Shown here: piece after piece, positions 15,176 through 26,913 of the stretch | Layout: every line of letters begins with the position of its first letter | Position numbering within the stretch: position 1 is the first letter of the stretch | Origin: Lycocorax pyrrhopterus obiensis | Taxonomy: Eukaryota > Chordata > Aves > Passeriformes > Paradisaeidae | Assembly (NCBI GenBank): GCA_014706295.1 | Contig: JACSVZ010000003.1 | Span: 514,473 to 578,472 of the forward strand | DNA length: 64,000 nt | Direction: 5' to 3' | Translations under genes and position numbers: made by a program | The notes under the pieces: model-generated | Databases searched by the model: none | Seen by the model: the letters and a program-made list of their open reading frames with translations, nothing else | What the model was told of the DNA's origin: nothing

Positions 15176-15622
15176 CACTCCAATCCCTGCTCCTCCTCTC
15201 AAATTTGCCCACGATGTGGAACTAAAAGAACGTGCCAAGAGGGAGGAGGCAGGCTCTTGAGGCTGGCCTGGCCGACTGGTGACCGACCCCGTGTCAAGTC
15301 ACCCCCCGATGTTCTTATCATCTGAGCAGGAGGATAAAATCAATTTAACAAAAAAAAAAGGAAATGAAAAGTGGATGTTATATTTAAAAGCCTATTTTCA
15401 TTGATAGCGGTACTTTTCATTTTTAAATGAATTAACATTTTGCCTTAAAAACTTAATCGAATAAAATAAAGTTAACATTATGTAACCTGTGTTAAAGCCT
15501 TGGAGTTACCTAAATCTATTCACATTGAAGATTAAATATAACTGTATCAGATTACATCATGATATAAAAGTAGCTGTACATTATTTGCTGCTGAATTTTT
15601 TAAGGAATTTAATTACTGAACC

Positions 15623-18066
15623 TGGGGTCCACGAGCATCCCTGAGCATCATCTGTCTCCTGCAGGAAAATCTTTCCAGGCTGTGACCCCACAAAGTGGGC
15701 AGCTGTCACTGGAATTCAGCAATAAAGGGGAATTTAACAAAGGTCTCTTTCCCTGGGATAGACCTGGACAGGAGGGGAACGGGGGTCTTTCTGTGGTCTA
15801 GGACAGGGACAGGGGACAGGGACAGGGCTGGGCATCAAACTGTTAATGGCAGGAAGCATTCCTGGGGAAAGACTGGGGACCCACACGAGCGGCGTGTGAT
15901 GCTGTTCCAAGGAAAATATATAATGCACCTAAAGAAATTGTACAGAAATTGCAAACAAAGCATGCACAGGAGGATATAAAATACCGAGCCAAGGGCACCC
16001 ACCGATTATAACTTGATTTAAAACCACTTAATTCACGAAATAATAAATGCAGATTTACCAGAGGTGTCAGGACTAAAAGCATGCCTAACAATGCGTTTAT
16101 TTAATAACTGTTTGCTCTCAATGTCAGGGCACTGTGTCTAGAAAATACAGGCAGCAACCAAAGGCTGCGTTTTTTATTCTCTTTCCCAAGGCCTAATATA
16201 TCTATGGGAAAAAAAAAAAAAGATCAAGAAAGAGAAGTCAGAAATTGTAATGATCCAGCTGAGATGAAACCTGGTGAAGACCCAGGGATGGAGGAAACCC
16301 CCGCCGGAAGTGGGAAGAAGAACAAATCCACCAGGGGTGGGAATTCTCTGCTGGTGACTGAGGGTGCAGAGGGTTTAAACTGAGCCTTCCCAAGGACATC
16401 ACCGAGGGAAACGGTCACAGAAATGTTCCTTATTCCCAGATGGAAGTGATTGTGGCCTGGGATCAGGTGTGATATCCAGGAAAACCGAAGGAGCTGGAAG
16501 CGCTGCTGGTGGCTTGAGCTGCTGTAGGGATGGTGGGAAGTTAAATGAGCGCTGCCTTGGGCTGGCTCGTCCCCACGGTGTTTCAAGGAGTCATTTTTAG
16601 TGGTCTGCGACACCACGGACTTCCACTGGCTCTGCCCTGGCAAGGTCTGAACTGCCCCCACCAGGATTTGGGGGAAACAGGAGAGCTGGGGGCTGGTGCT
16701 GACCCAGCAGAACACTCCACCAACACAGCCAGCCTGAAGGAAGGTCTGGGGGTCTTTGTGGGGCTCAGCTCCCCTGGGAAATCCCCAGGCCGCCAGTGGC
16801 ATCCCGGGCTCTGGCTTTTGAGCCATTAAACACGGCTTTTTCAGCTCAGTGTGAAGGGGTGCTGAGCCCAGCTCCTTGGAAATGCCTGGACAGAATTCCA
16901 GCACCTGTGGTTTAGCTTGCAGAAAATAATTAAAGACCGAGGGACCTTGCACAGGAAGAACCTGTCCTCTGTGAAGCTGCTGAGAGGGGTTTGCTGGAGA
17001 TTCACCCCACCAGCTCTCAGTTAAATTCAAAGCGAAGGACCCACCACCATCAGAGAAGCTCATTGAACCACTCTTCTCTCAGAACTGAGCCCAAAATGTT
17101 CAGCTCTGCTCCTGGCTCCACATGGGCATGTGCCAGGAAAGGCTGAATTCCCTCCAGAATCCCTCTCCCTGGCCTCTCCCCCTTGCCTGCTGCTCCTTGG
17201 CCAGCACGAGGTGGGAATTCAGGATCATTGCTTTCTACATCCCCCTGTTTCCAGTCTGTACAAATAAAATATCCATAAATGATGCATAAAACCAGCACTT
17301 GGTCACCACAGCGAACAGGGGCTGCTCCTTGCCCGCCTGCCTCCCCGGTCCATCCTCTCTGAGCCACACTGGCGGTTCTCACCTTTCCCCGAGCACCCCG
17401 AGCAGCTCCTAAGCGAGGCGATGTTGAGGGAGTGCCAGGCTTTGCAGGAAGTGGCATGAGCAGGTGGTGGTGCCCAGCAGGACCTGAGTGAGCAGGGGAC
17501 CCTGCCCGCTCCTCCGAGCACTGAGGGCAGGAGGAGGTCTATGGGCGAATTTCCCAGAAGCCTCTGAAAAATCAAAGGTTGTTCACCCCGTGAGATGCTC
17601 CACGTGCTGCTCCAAGGCCTTTCTTTGGGAAAAGGGGCACGTGGCAAAGCTTTGTTCCCCGCTGCACCTTTCCCTGGAGCCCGGTGTTGACAGAAAACCT
17701 CAGGGCTGGGTGTGGCTCTGCTGTGCCAAGGCTGGAGCAAGGGACAGGTCCCTCGGTGGAAGCAGAGGGACCTTTTGGGACGTTTTGGTGGGTGACCCTG
17801 GCTCTGCTCCCCGCAGGATGGGATACAGAGAGGTGCTTTGGTTTTCGGTGGCTCAAACTGGGAGAGTGAACTTCCAAAATCAGATCTTATCCTGCCCACA
17901 CGTGGATTTCCCTTCCCACACCCCCCCTGCTCCCACTGGAGATGTCACACCATTCCCAGGGGTTCCCAAGCACCGCAGATCCAGCCCAGGGGCACGGAGG
18001 GGCTGTCACATCCCCCTGCGATGTCCCCCCGGGGTGTCCATCCCCGCTCCTCCAAGGAGAGCACCC
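15623..18066. other. Block C: single-copy non-coding sequence left of block D
   Basis: This block has no second copy in the window and no visible read noise. It starts abruptly after block B and continues smoothly into block D. It contains an AT-balanced island at about 15905-16215 and otherwise GC-moderate sequence. A 279-codon minus-strand ORF at 16224-17063 is open but resembles no family I know. A lone AATAAA occurs near 17260. Confidence 0.7.
15905..16215. promoter_or_regulatory. AT-balanced island in block C
   Basis: The sequence contains AATATATAATGCACC, AATTGCAAACAAAGCATGC, ATAACTTGATTTAAAACC and TTATTTAATAACTG words, is not repetitive, and is flanked by GC-moderate DNA. It is a candidate conserved non-coding element. 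Confidence 0.35.
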
Positions 18067-18319
18067 CTGCCCTCCGAGGCAGCCCCGGCCCTCTCCGCAC
18101 GCAGCGGTGGCTCTGGGGAGGGGACAGACACACCCGTGTTTCCCTCTGCTCCTTCCCGGTGTCTCTCGTCCCTGCAAAGCCCAATTATCTCCCCCCAAAT
18201 CCTGCGCCTGCCGCACAAAGAGCCCCCAGCCCCTTCCAGCTCGGCGCCCAACCCACGGCGGAGGTCTCTGCTGGGCTCCTCTCCCTCAGCCCCCCTCCCG
18301 CCTCCCCCCCACTGTCTCC

Positions 18320-18620
18320 CAGCCTTATCTTCTGTTGTCTTCTCGTGGAAGAAGAGATAAAAGTAATTCTTATGGATGCTTCTCCAGCGGAGGCTTGCCT
18401 CCTTCCCCCCTGCCTCCCCCAGCATCTCCCTGCTCCGTCCAGATAAAGGGTGAGGACCAAGCACATGTCATTTTCTTTGTGCAAAATCAATATTCAGCAA
18501 AGTTTATCTGTCCGACATAGCAGGAAGCGCTAATTTCATCCACGTCAATTACTTTGATGAACGCTTATACTGTTCAGGGGTGCGAGAACAAGATAAAAGA
18601 ATTACTGAAATAAAAAGCGT
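18320..18620. promoter_or_regulatory. AT-balanced island with a GATA-motif cluster
   Basis: Within 300 bp there are five GATA-type sites: CTTATCT near 18323, AGATAAAAG near 18354, AGATAAAGG near 18439, TTTATCTG near 18505 and AGATAAAAG near 18591. Other homeobox-like and AT-rich words (TCAATTACTTTGATGAACGC, AGAATTACTG) lie between them. The drop in GC against CpG-rich flanks is typical of a conserved enhancer. The noisy block B copy at 6720-6980 keeps most of these words. Confidence 0.4.
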
Positions 18621-20063
18621 ACACGGCAAACGCCCCCCGCCCCCACCCCCTCCCCTCCCCTGCTCTGCTCTCCCCCACCCCAAATCGCCCCTCCCGGGGT
18701 CATGTGGTGCAGAGCGGGGCTGGGGGCGGCTCTGACGCCGAGGAATGAAGGGCTGGGATGCTAACGGAGGTGCCCAGGCAGAGGCAGCTGCCTGCTTCTA
18801 CAGGAACAAGCCAGATTTGGGTGAAAACACGTGGTTGGGGTGGATGAGGAGCAGGAGCCCCCAGCTGTGGGTGTCACTTCAGTGTTTGTGTTTGTATGTG
18901 GTTTTTTAGGATGTGCTGAGAGGAGATTGGGCAGGTCCGAGGTTCTCTGGCTGCTTTCTCCTGCTGACGTCTCACAAATGGATGCAGGGAAGGATGGATG
19001 CCTGAATTCAGGCTCTGGGGTCCATCTGGACAGGGTGAAAGCTGTTGCTGAGCTTGCCCAGGACAAAAGCTGGCAGTGATGCTGCAGCACATGAGAAGTG
19101 ACCCCGGGGGGAGCAGAGGAGGCCCTTCCACAAGAAGGCAGCGGCTCCTCCAGGAGCTGCCTCAGTCCCTGCCGGGAAATGGGGCATGACAATTTTATGG
19201 CAGTGCTACCACAGACCTGAATAAGCAGATCTCGGGGCCCAAGTCTTAATTAACCAGCCAGCCTTGATTTTTGCAGCAGGGCTGGGTGCACACCCACGGT
19301 GTCACGGTGTGGCCCAGACCTCGGGGACATCATCTCTCCCCTCCTCTGCACAACCTGCCTGGCCCCTGGAGAGCCCGCCTGGCCCTGCCACTCGTGTTCC
19401 CAAAATCAGTGTGGCAAGAGGGGCTAAGCCCTAGTACCCCAGGCTCAGAGCTCAGCCTTTGGAGGAGGAGGCGGTGCATTTTTCTTAATTTCTAGAAACC
19501 CATCCTATTAATTCTGGGTTTCATTGGTCCCCTGCCACAAATCCCCTTCTCCCTCCATTGCAGGCTCAGTGGGAACGACTCCTGCCATGTCCATGGGCTC
19601 AGGAACGTGTACAAATGGCTTTTATCCAACGTCTCTGACGCTGCCTGTCCCGGGTCATTTGTCAGCCTGGTGCTCCCCTCGCAGCCCCGGGTGCATGGGG
19701 GCGCGGAGTGGCACCAGCTCCCCGCCGAGGGAGGGGGATTTTCCATGGGGAAGGCCTCAGGTCACAAAAGCTGCCACAGCCCTGGGTAAAGTCTCATGCT
19801 CAGCCAGATTTTGTCCCCTTTTCTTCTGGGGAAAGGAAGAAAGGAGCAGCCCACCCCATGTGGGCAGATCTCACCCCCCCGGACAATCCTAAAGCAGACA
19901 GAATTCAGGATGGGGAGGATCTGCTCCAAAACCCCCGTGCTCTGCTACAAAGCCTTGCTGTGTTATTCACATGAGGCATGAAGCGATGCCAGAAAATCCG
20001 AATGCCTGGGGCGGGATGAGGTTGTTGCGGGCTGGACGCAGCTCCCTGTGTGCTGCAAGGGGA

Positions 20064-20130
20064 AAGGGATGGGGATGGGGATGGGGGATGGGGATGGGGA
20101 TGGGGATGGGAATTGGGGATGGGGATGGGG
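20064..20130 (+). repeat. GGGGAT hexamer repeat (G4-capable)
   Basis: About eleven tandem units of GGGGAT, one with an extra G and one interrupted by AATT, lie in a GC-rich setting. Runs of four Gs separated by two bases satisfy the usual G-quadruplex pattern. The block B copy near 8385-8435 is contracted and scrambled. Confidence 0.9.
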
Positions 20131-20504
20131 TCCAGGTGAAGCCCAGACCGAGGCTGGGGCTCCGCAGGGGTGCAGGACCGTGCCCGGCTGCCAGGGCCCC
20201 CGCTCCCGAGGGAGGTGGCACTGGCTGGGGAAGCGCTGCCCGCCAGCCCCTGCCGCCAGGTGACTCCTCAGGCGCCTTGCAGGGGCGCAGGAAAATGTGG
20301 CTTAAGCAAAAAGCGCTGCCCGCACATGTGCAGGGGGCTGGGAACGTGCACTGGAGCGATTTCCACAGCTCAGCTCGGCAGCAGGAATTTGTTAAGTCAC
20401 GGCAATTTGCCAGCGCGGGGTGGTGTGATCGAGAGGCTGTCCCCATTTCCAGCCAGCTCGGTGTCCCTGCCATCGTGCCAAGGCTCCCCGAGCGTGGCGC
20501 TGGC

Positions 20505-20890
20505 ACCTGCGGCGGCAGGACCGCCCCTCGCCCGTGCCAGGGGGCATTTCGAGCCCAGCTCGGGCGCAGGGACACCCGTCCCTGTTCCTGTTTGAGGAGC
20601 GCAGGTACCGCGCAGTGGCTGTGGCCCCCCTTGCAGCTGCCCACCCCGAGGAGGCGGCCCTGTGCCGGGGCAGGTGGAGGGAGCCCCCGGATGAGGGGTT
20701 TGGGGCGCAGTCCGAGCTGGCGGCACCTCAGGAGCAGCGGGGCGGACCCTGGGCTGGCAGGGGACGGGAAGCCCCGGCGCACCCGGCTGGCGGCGGGCAC
20801 CCCTCTGCTGGGGGACACTGGGGGTGCCTCTCTCCCCACCGGCTACAGGGGGAGCCAAGACATCGAGCTACGCCGCGATGTGCATTTTAT
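20505..20890. promoter_or_regulatory. CpG-rich patch, block D
   Basis: CG dinucleotides are frequent (for example GCGGCGGCAGGACCGCC and GCTGGCGGCGGGCACC) across nearly 400 bp of GC-rich sequence. It fits a CpG island. No TATA motif or recognisable first exon is attached; the long plus-strand frame through it follows from GC content. Confidence 0.45.
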
Positions 20891-21419
20891 CCACGGAGGA
20901 AGGTGGGAAAAGCTCAGGCTGAGGTCGTGCTCCCACCGGGACCTGCTGGCGGGCGTGGGGACAGCGGGGGCAGAGCTGCCGAAGCCACAGGGTTTGTTTG
21001 GGGTGACGCTGGAAGTGCAGCGTCCCCGTGCCCTGGGGAACGTCTCCTGCACGGCAGAGCTCTCCCTGTTGCTGGAACAGGTCCCCCAGCCGGGTGCTCA
21101 CCTCTCGTGCCCACCTTTCACCCCCGCGTCCCGCAGTGAGGACTTCCCCACCACAGCAGGATGGTCCCATTCCTGACCCTGCGGCGTGGGGGATTCAGGA
21201 CTGGTGGTGCCACTGAGGGTCCCAGTGTCACCCGTGGGGTGGCCAAGGGAAATAAAAAATGTAACACAGATAATAAACATACAACGGCTGGGCAGGATCC
21301 AGATCTCCCATCCCCTGCATCCCCTCCTACTCCTCGAGCCCAATCCATCAGCTCTTCCTGATGTCAGTGGTGTGTTCCTGCAGGTCTGTGCAACAAAAAG
21401 AGACCCAAAAGAGAGGAAC

Positions 21420-21870
21420 GGAACTGAAACCAAGCCACACGAATGGCAAAATCCATAAACCGCCACAATACCACCGGATATGTCCTCTCCAACAGCAAAC
21501 CAGGGGCAAACACACAAACCACGGCCTTAAAAACTGCCCAGCCAAGGCTGATTTCATTTCGGATATAATCTCAAACAATTTATTTATTTGCTCATTGGGG
21601 TTTTTCTGTCTTGTTAAATGAGTTGTTAACAGCACTTCAAGGGTTTTACAAGTGGCAAACAAAAAAGTCTCTCTAATTAGCAAGACTTTGTTTAGGGAGA
21701 ATAATCCTTCTTTGTTATTATTTGGAACGAACAGGCGTGGGTGGGTGGGATGTGTGTGAGAGGGAGAGACCAGCTGAATTATGCAACCGAATATTCCAGA
21801 GGGGATGTCAGGACATGAGGCTCGGATTTCAGCGTGTGCATGGTCCGGCTTAGCTTTAAGTGGGGCTGCC
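21420..21870. promoter_or_regulatory. Long AT-balanced island with homeodomain core
   Basis: About 450 bp of low-repeat, AT-balanced sequence contains CTCTAATTAGCAAG (homeodomain TAATTAG core), several TTTATTTATTTG and AACAATTT words, and AATTATGCA. It carries no stop-free conserved frame. It is duplicated noisily at about 9700-10140. It is a candidate conserved non-coding element. Confidence 0.4.
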
Positions 21871-22039
21871 CAGGCGCTGGGAACTGGCGCTGCTGTGTCC
21901 CCAAAAAGTCTTCGCCACCCCAGTGTGGCAGCGCCGGCTCGGGATGGAGCCTGGCTGAGGAGGGAGGGAGCTTTGGGGCATCCGAGCTGCCCATCCCCCC
22001 GGCCCCCGCTCCCTCCCTGCTCCCTCCTGGAGAACACAA

Positions 22040-22200
22040 AGCTGAGACTTGGATTATCTTCATTTCCATATGGAGAGCGATGTAAGCCCGTTCAATGCAT
22101 GGCCGGGCATTTTGTTCACAACTTTGCAGCAAGCGGGAGCAGAACCCGCTGGGGAAATCACCGATTCAGCTCCTCTCACCTTGTGCGCACACGCTCGGAG
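22040..22200. promoter_or_regulatory. Candidate conserved island
   Basis: A moderately AT-rich segment with GACTTGGATTATCTTCATTT and CCATATGGAG is followed by a GGGAAATCACCGATTC stretch. It contrasts with the CpG-rich sequence on either side. Confidence 0.25.
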
Positions 22201-22457
22201 CAGCAGCGCTCGGGATCAGGCTGCCTCCCCGGGCTGCCTCCGACCACCCTGGTGCTTTTTGGGGTCCAACTCCATCCTGGGGAAGCCACCTGGGCCCCGG
22301 TGGGGGACAGATGTCAGCGTTTTGAGGAGTGGCAGCGCTGCAACCGAATCTCAGGATTCTGGTGCCCTCTGTGCCCCTCGGCTGCAACCCAGCCCGGGGT
22401 AGATCCAGCCCCCCTCTCCATGGCCTGGCAGCCCTGAGCTGCTCCGTGCCCGTCCCC

Positions 22458-22503
22458 AGCGGTGTCCCCTGCCGTGTCCCTGCCGTGTCCCTGCCGTGTC
22501 CCC
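22458..22503 (+). repeat. Short CCTGCCGTGT decamer tandem repeat
   Basis: Three to four tandem copies of a 10-bp unit (CCTGCCGTGT) occur just left of the point where block A homology begins (22530). They are degraded in block B near 10770-10810. Confidence 0.7.
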
Positions 22504-23589
22504 GCTCCTCCTGACCTGCAGCCCCCTCTGCCGTTCGCCGCTCCCGCCTGGCCCCGGCGCATCCCGCAGGATGCATCCCGCAGGGAGCGCCTGAGTTCTG
22601 CCGGGTGCCGTGTCCCTCCGTCCTCACCGTGTCCCTCCAGCCCTGCCGTGTCCCCTCCTTCCCGTGCCGCGCAGCCCCAGCGCTCCCTCCCTGCGGGCAG
22701 CGTCCCTCTCACGGGGCTGGTGCTGGCACTGAACTGCTCCTTTCATGGGCCCTCGGCGTGAGAGAGGGAACTGAAACCCCAAACTTCAAAGAATTCAGCC
22801 CCAAATGTTGCTTCCTTCTCCTCCTTGTCCTCCTGTCCCACATTTCCACGGCAGAGCCCTGCCCGGCTCGGGACGTTCTCCCACGGAGCCCTCGGCACGG
22901 CTGCGAGGATGGGGGTTCAGCCCCTGGGCACAGCAGCACTTCCAGGGGCTGCTGGATGAGGATCCTTGACATTTCCCTGCCACAATACTTTGTATCGGGC
23001 ACGGAGGCCTCATTCCCAGCGGTGGGATAGTTGTGTGTGCTCCAGGGGCAGCTGGAGACCCCCCCCAGCCGTGCTGGGCAGCACCCCCAGGCCCGCTCTG
23101 ATTCCCCCTTGGCACCCCCTCCCCTCTTTGGATGGGCAGTTGCTGTCCCAGACCCCACACATCACCCCAAAAGAGCACTTCCAGGTGGATTGCTGAGCCC
23201 TGGGAGGGGTGAAGCTGCGGGGGCATCACCTCTTCCCCCTCCACTGGCCAAGGAGCTGATGGGCTCAAAGGTCAGGGAAGAAGCTGGAAAAGTGTGGGGT
23301 GACGCCGCACTGGCCACCGGAGAAGCCCAGCCCAGCCCGGTAGCTGGGCCCCCCAAAAGCCGGGCCCCCCAGCAGCCTGGGCTGGCTCCCACCCAGCGCA
23401 GCTGCCTTTGCGGGGAGAGAAGAGCCCCCGGCACGGACAGAGCCCGGCGCAGCCCTTGGCGTCTGTCGGGAGAGGGCTGGGGCAGGAGCGGGGAGCGCCG
23501 AGAGCGCGGCCCGAGCTGCTCCCGCCGGTCCTGGAGCGCCCAAAGCCCGCCCGGGCTCTGCCCCTCTGCCCCTCTACTCTGCTTTCTTC

Positions 23590-24815
23590 TGTCTGTCTTT
23601 ATTTTCCTTCCATTTTCCCCTTTTTCCTTTTTTCCCTTCTCTTCCTCCACCCTTTTCAAATCTTCTTTTTTTCTCCTTTCCCCCTTTATTTTCCTGCTTT
23701 TTCCTTCCTTTCCTCCTCTTTTTAAATTATTTTTTTCTTTTTCTGTTTTCCTCTTTTTGTTCTTCTTTTTACTTTCCTCTTTCTTCCGTTGCTCCCTGCT
23801 TCTTTTCCCTTCACTTTCCACTATCTTCTGTCCTTAGTTTTCATTTTTTCCCCTTCTTTTTTTCCTCCTTTTGTTTTCTTTTTCCTTCATTTTACTTGGG
23901 TCTTGTTCTTTTCCTTCTTTTTTTCCTTCTTCCCCCACCCCATTTTCTTTTGGTCTTTTTGATTTTTTTCCCCCTTTCTGTTTATCTCCCTTTCCTTTTC
24001 GTTCTTTGGTTTTCTTCTTTCTTCCTTCTTCTTTGTCTTCTTCTTTTTCTTCTTCTTTCCTTCTCCCTCCCCTTTTCTTTTGATCTTCTTGTTATTTTTT
24101 CTTTATTCCCCTTTCTGTTTCCCTTTCTTTTGCTTTCTTCCTTCTTCTTTTTCATCTTCTTTTCTTCTCCATTCCCCTTTTTTTGGTCTTCTTATTCTTT
24201 CTTCCTTCCCCCCCCTGCTTCTATTCTTTCACCTCTTCTTTTGCTTCCTTTTTTATTCCTTTTTCCTTCTTCTTTTTCCTCTTCTTTCCTTCCCCCTCCC
24301 CTTTCCTTTTCTTTTGGTCTTCTTGATCTTTCTTTTGGTCTTCTTGATCTTTCTTTTTTTTTTCCCCTGCTTCTTTTCCTTATTCTTTTTTCCTTTATTT
24401 CTGTCTTCATTTCTTCCTCTTCTTCTTCTTCTTCTTCTTCTTCTTCTTCTTCTTCTCCTTCTCCTTCGCCTTCACCTTCACCTTCTTCTTTTCTCCTTCT
24501 CCTTCTCCTTCTCCTTCTCCTTCTCCTTCTCCTTCTCCTTCGCCTTCGCCTTCACCTTCACCTTCTTCTTTTCTCCTTCTCCTTCTCCTTCTCCTTCTCC
24601 TTCTCCTTCTCCTTCTCCTTCTCCTTCTCCTTCCTATTCTTATTCTAGTCTTATTCTCCTTCTCCTTCTCCTTCTCCTTCTCCTTCTCCTTCTCCTTCTC
24701 CTTCTCCTTCTCCTTCTCCTTCTCCTTCTCCTTCTCCTTCTCCTTCTCCTTCTCCTCCTTTTTCTCCTCCCCCCCTTCTATTCTTCCCTCCTCCACCTCC
24801 TATTTTTTTTCCCCC
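23590..24815 (+). repeat. Polypyrimidine tract with TTC and TTCTCC arrays, block D
   Basis: This is the counterpart of 1061-2336. The first TTCTCC array is about half as long here (about 24494-24541 versus about 1963-2064), while the last is slightly longer, so the two copies differ by repeat-unit number as alleles would. Confidence 0.95.
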
Positions 24816-24829
24816 ATTCCCAGCCCTTT

Positions 24830-25075
24830 CCCGGTTCCCCGGCGCTCTGGCCGGGTGTCAGGGCGGCACGGGTGACAGGACGCGGTGGCGGATCTGCCTC
24901 GGCCGCCCCGCACAAAGGCTCTCAGACAGTCTATTAGCCAGCAATTGTCTGGCCGGCCGCGGGCCCGGCCGTGCGCCGCCGCTGATAATGGCCCAGAACA
25001 AAGATGGCAGCTGCTCTGGAGAGGGACAGATTTGTGGCAAATCGAGATAAAATAAAGAGGAAGGAGAAAGGAGCG
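24830..25075. promoter_or_regulatory. CpG-rich to AT-rich candidate element with SOX/TCF-like words
   Basis: A CpG-dense segment (GGCCGGCCGCGGGCCCGGCC) runs directly into CTGATAATGG, AGAACAAAGATGG, TTTGTGGCAAAT and GAGATAAAATAAAG. ACAAAG words suit HMG-box factors, and GATA words recur. Block A carries the same at 2345-2590. Confidence 0.35.
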
Positions 25076-25562
25076 TGAAGGGGAAAAAAAATATAAAAAA
25101 GGGGGAAAGGAGAGAAGAGGAGAGAGCGGCGGGGGGAGGAGGGAGGAGGCTGCGTGCGGAGCTGTCAGGCGGCCCGAGCAGCGCTGCGCTCCCGGCTGGG
25201 GCGGGCACGGGGAGGAGGGAAGGAAAACACCGCGGGAGGAATAGAAAGGCCTGGTGAGCAAGGAAAAAAATCATTTCCAAGCTCCTGGAGTCAGAAGCGA
25301 GGACAAGCCCAGGCGCGGGGGCTGCCGAGGGCTGCAGACGCGATCTCTGCCCGTATCTCCCCCCAGGAATGGGGCGATGCCCGCGCTGCCGGGGGCTGCT
25401 GGGGCACAGCTCTGCTTCCCAGGGTCCATGTCCCAGCTCCAGCAGCACTGGGACCCTCTTGAGGAGAGCTGGGGGGTCACCATCCCATCAATCCTTCCCT
25501 GTCCTGGGCTGATCCCCAGCGTGGGCAGCAGGAGAGGGGGGTTCTGCCCCTGTGCCCCTGTG

Positions 25563-25980
25563 CTCAGGTGAGGCCCCACCTGCAGAGCTGCCCCAGCCCT
25601 GGGCTCCGGGGTCAGAAGGACCTGGAGCTGCTGGAGCGGGGCCAGAGGAGGCCCCAGAGCTGCTCCCAGGGCTGGAGACCCTCTGCTCTGGAGCCAGGCT
25701 GGGAGAGCTGGGGGTGCTCACCTGGAGAGGAGAAGGATCCAGAGAGAGCTCAGAGCCCCTTCCAGGGCCTAAAGGGGCTCCAGGAGAGCTGGAGAGGGAC
25801 TGGGGACAAGGGATGGAGGGACAGGACACAGGGAATGGCTTCTCAGTGCCAGAGGGCAGGGATGGATGGGACATTGGGAAGGAATTGTTCCCTGGGAGGG
25901 TGGGCAGGCCCTGGCACAGGGTGCCCAGAGCAGCTGTGGCTGCCCCTGGATCCCTGGCAGTGTCCAAGGCCAGGCTGGAT
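25563..25980 (+). mobile_element. CR1 LINE fragment, block D copy
   Basis: This clean copy of the truncated CR1 3' region is in plus orientation. The order of CR1 landmarks (splice-like GTGAGGCCCCACC start, then the 'ctggcacagggtgccc' and 'caaggccaggctggat' motifs) is as in the family consensus. It lacks the CR1 3' tail. Confidence 0.87.
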
Positions 25981-26179
25981 CACTCCAATCCCTGCTCCTC
26001 CTCTCAAATTTGGCCCATGGATGTGGAACTAAAGGAAACGTGGCCAGGGGAGGTGATGGACAGGCTCTTGAGGCTGGCCTGGCCCTGACTGGTGACCGAC
26101 CCCCGTGGTCACAGTCACCCCCACGATGCTTCTTATCATTCTGAGCAAAGGGAGGGATCAAAATCAATTTAAAAAAAAA

Positions 26180-26560
26180 AAAAGAAATGAAAAGGTGGAT
26201 GTTATAATTAAAAGCTGATTTTTCATTGAAGCTGGACTTTTTAATTTAAATGAATTACATTTGCCTTAAAAACTTAATCGAATTAAAATTAAAGTTAACA
26301 TTATGGTAAACCTGTGTTAAAGCCTGGAGTTACTATAATCTATTCACATTGAGATTAAATATATATGTACAATTTTACATCCATATATAAAAAGATAGCT
26401 GTACATATTTGCTGCTGAAATTTTTAAGGAAGTTAAATTACTGAACCATCCAAAAGTTGTCTGCTAAGTACCTAAACCCCAAATTACCAGAGTACTCCTT
26501 GCTAATAACATCCAGTGTGTAAAATAATTCTTATTTTATTTCAATTTCCTCAGTGGGTGC
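26180..26560. promoter_or_regulatory. AT-rich island, block D
   Basis: About 380 bp of strongly AT-rich, non-repetitive sequence (TTTAATTTAAATGAATTAC, ACTTAATCGAATTAAA and others) in a GC-rich locus. Block A carries the same at 3695-4080. Block B's copy stops partway through it, at 15622. Confidence 0.35.
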
Positions 26561-26820
26561 TGGTTTGTCCAAGCTGGGAGGGGAATTGGAAGGCTGAAGG
26601 CAGGAAAATGTGGTTTTGTCTTTCCACCTGTGCAGGATAAAGCTGAGTGAAGAGTGGTTTGCTGAGAGGTTTGGGTGCCTTGCCGCAGACAACATTTCCA
26701 GTCTCCCAAGAATTTATCCTCTTTAATGTGTAGGAAATGCGAGATCTTTTGTTCTTATCTGTTCAGCTTATGTAAGACTTGGTTAATGTATAAAAAAATG
26801 TAAAGTCCCTTCCAGTGTCT

Positions 26821-26913
26821 CTTCCAGTGGCCGGGTTTGGGGAGGGAGTTCCTGGACACAGAAAAATCAGTGATGGCCCACAGGGTCCCTTCCAGTGGCC
26901 GGGTTTGGGGAGG
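26821..26913 (+). repeat. Paired 25-bp direct repeat, block D
   Basis: This is the block D copy of the same pair (26821-26845 and 26889-26913), with the same 68-bp spacing. Confidence 0.85.

Larger units (their letters stand above)
6477..15622 (+). repeat. Block B: error-rich copy of 18067-26447, likely unpolished read
   Basis: The whole block follows 18067-26447 in order and orientation, but with small indels every few bases, mostly shortened homopolymers, and scattered substitutions. Between the anchors 6477/18067 and 11796/23575 it is about 3% shorter than the clean copy. Errors fall equally on AT-rich islands, the CR1 fragment and GC-rich parts, which is not how neutral or selected sequence diverges. 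This is the profile of raw long-read sequence. The block ends at 15622, matching 26447, where single-copy sequence starts abruptly. Confidence 0.9.

Noticed and set aside
6477..15622. Block B as an ancient diverged paralogous copy
   Set aside because: Its divergence is dense small indels in every sequence class, while the other two copies are almost identical. Old paralogy would show mostly substitutions.
19971..21176. 401-codon plus-strand ORF
   Set aside because: It runs through the GGGGAT repeat and a CpG-rich patch, where stop codons are rare. The composition is compositional rather than protein-like.
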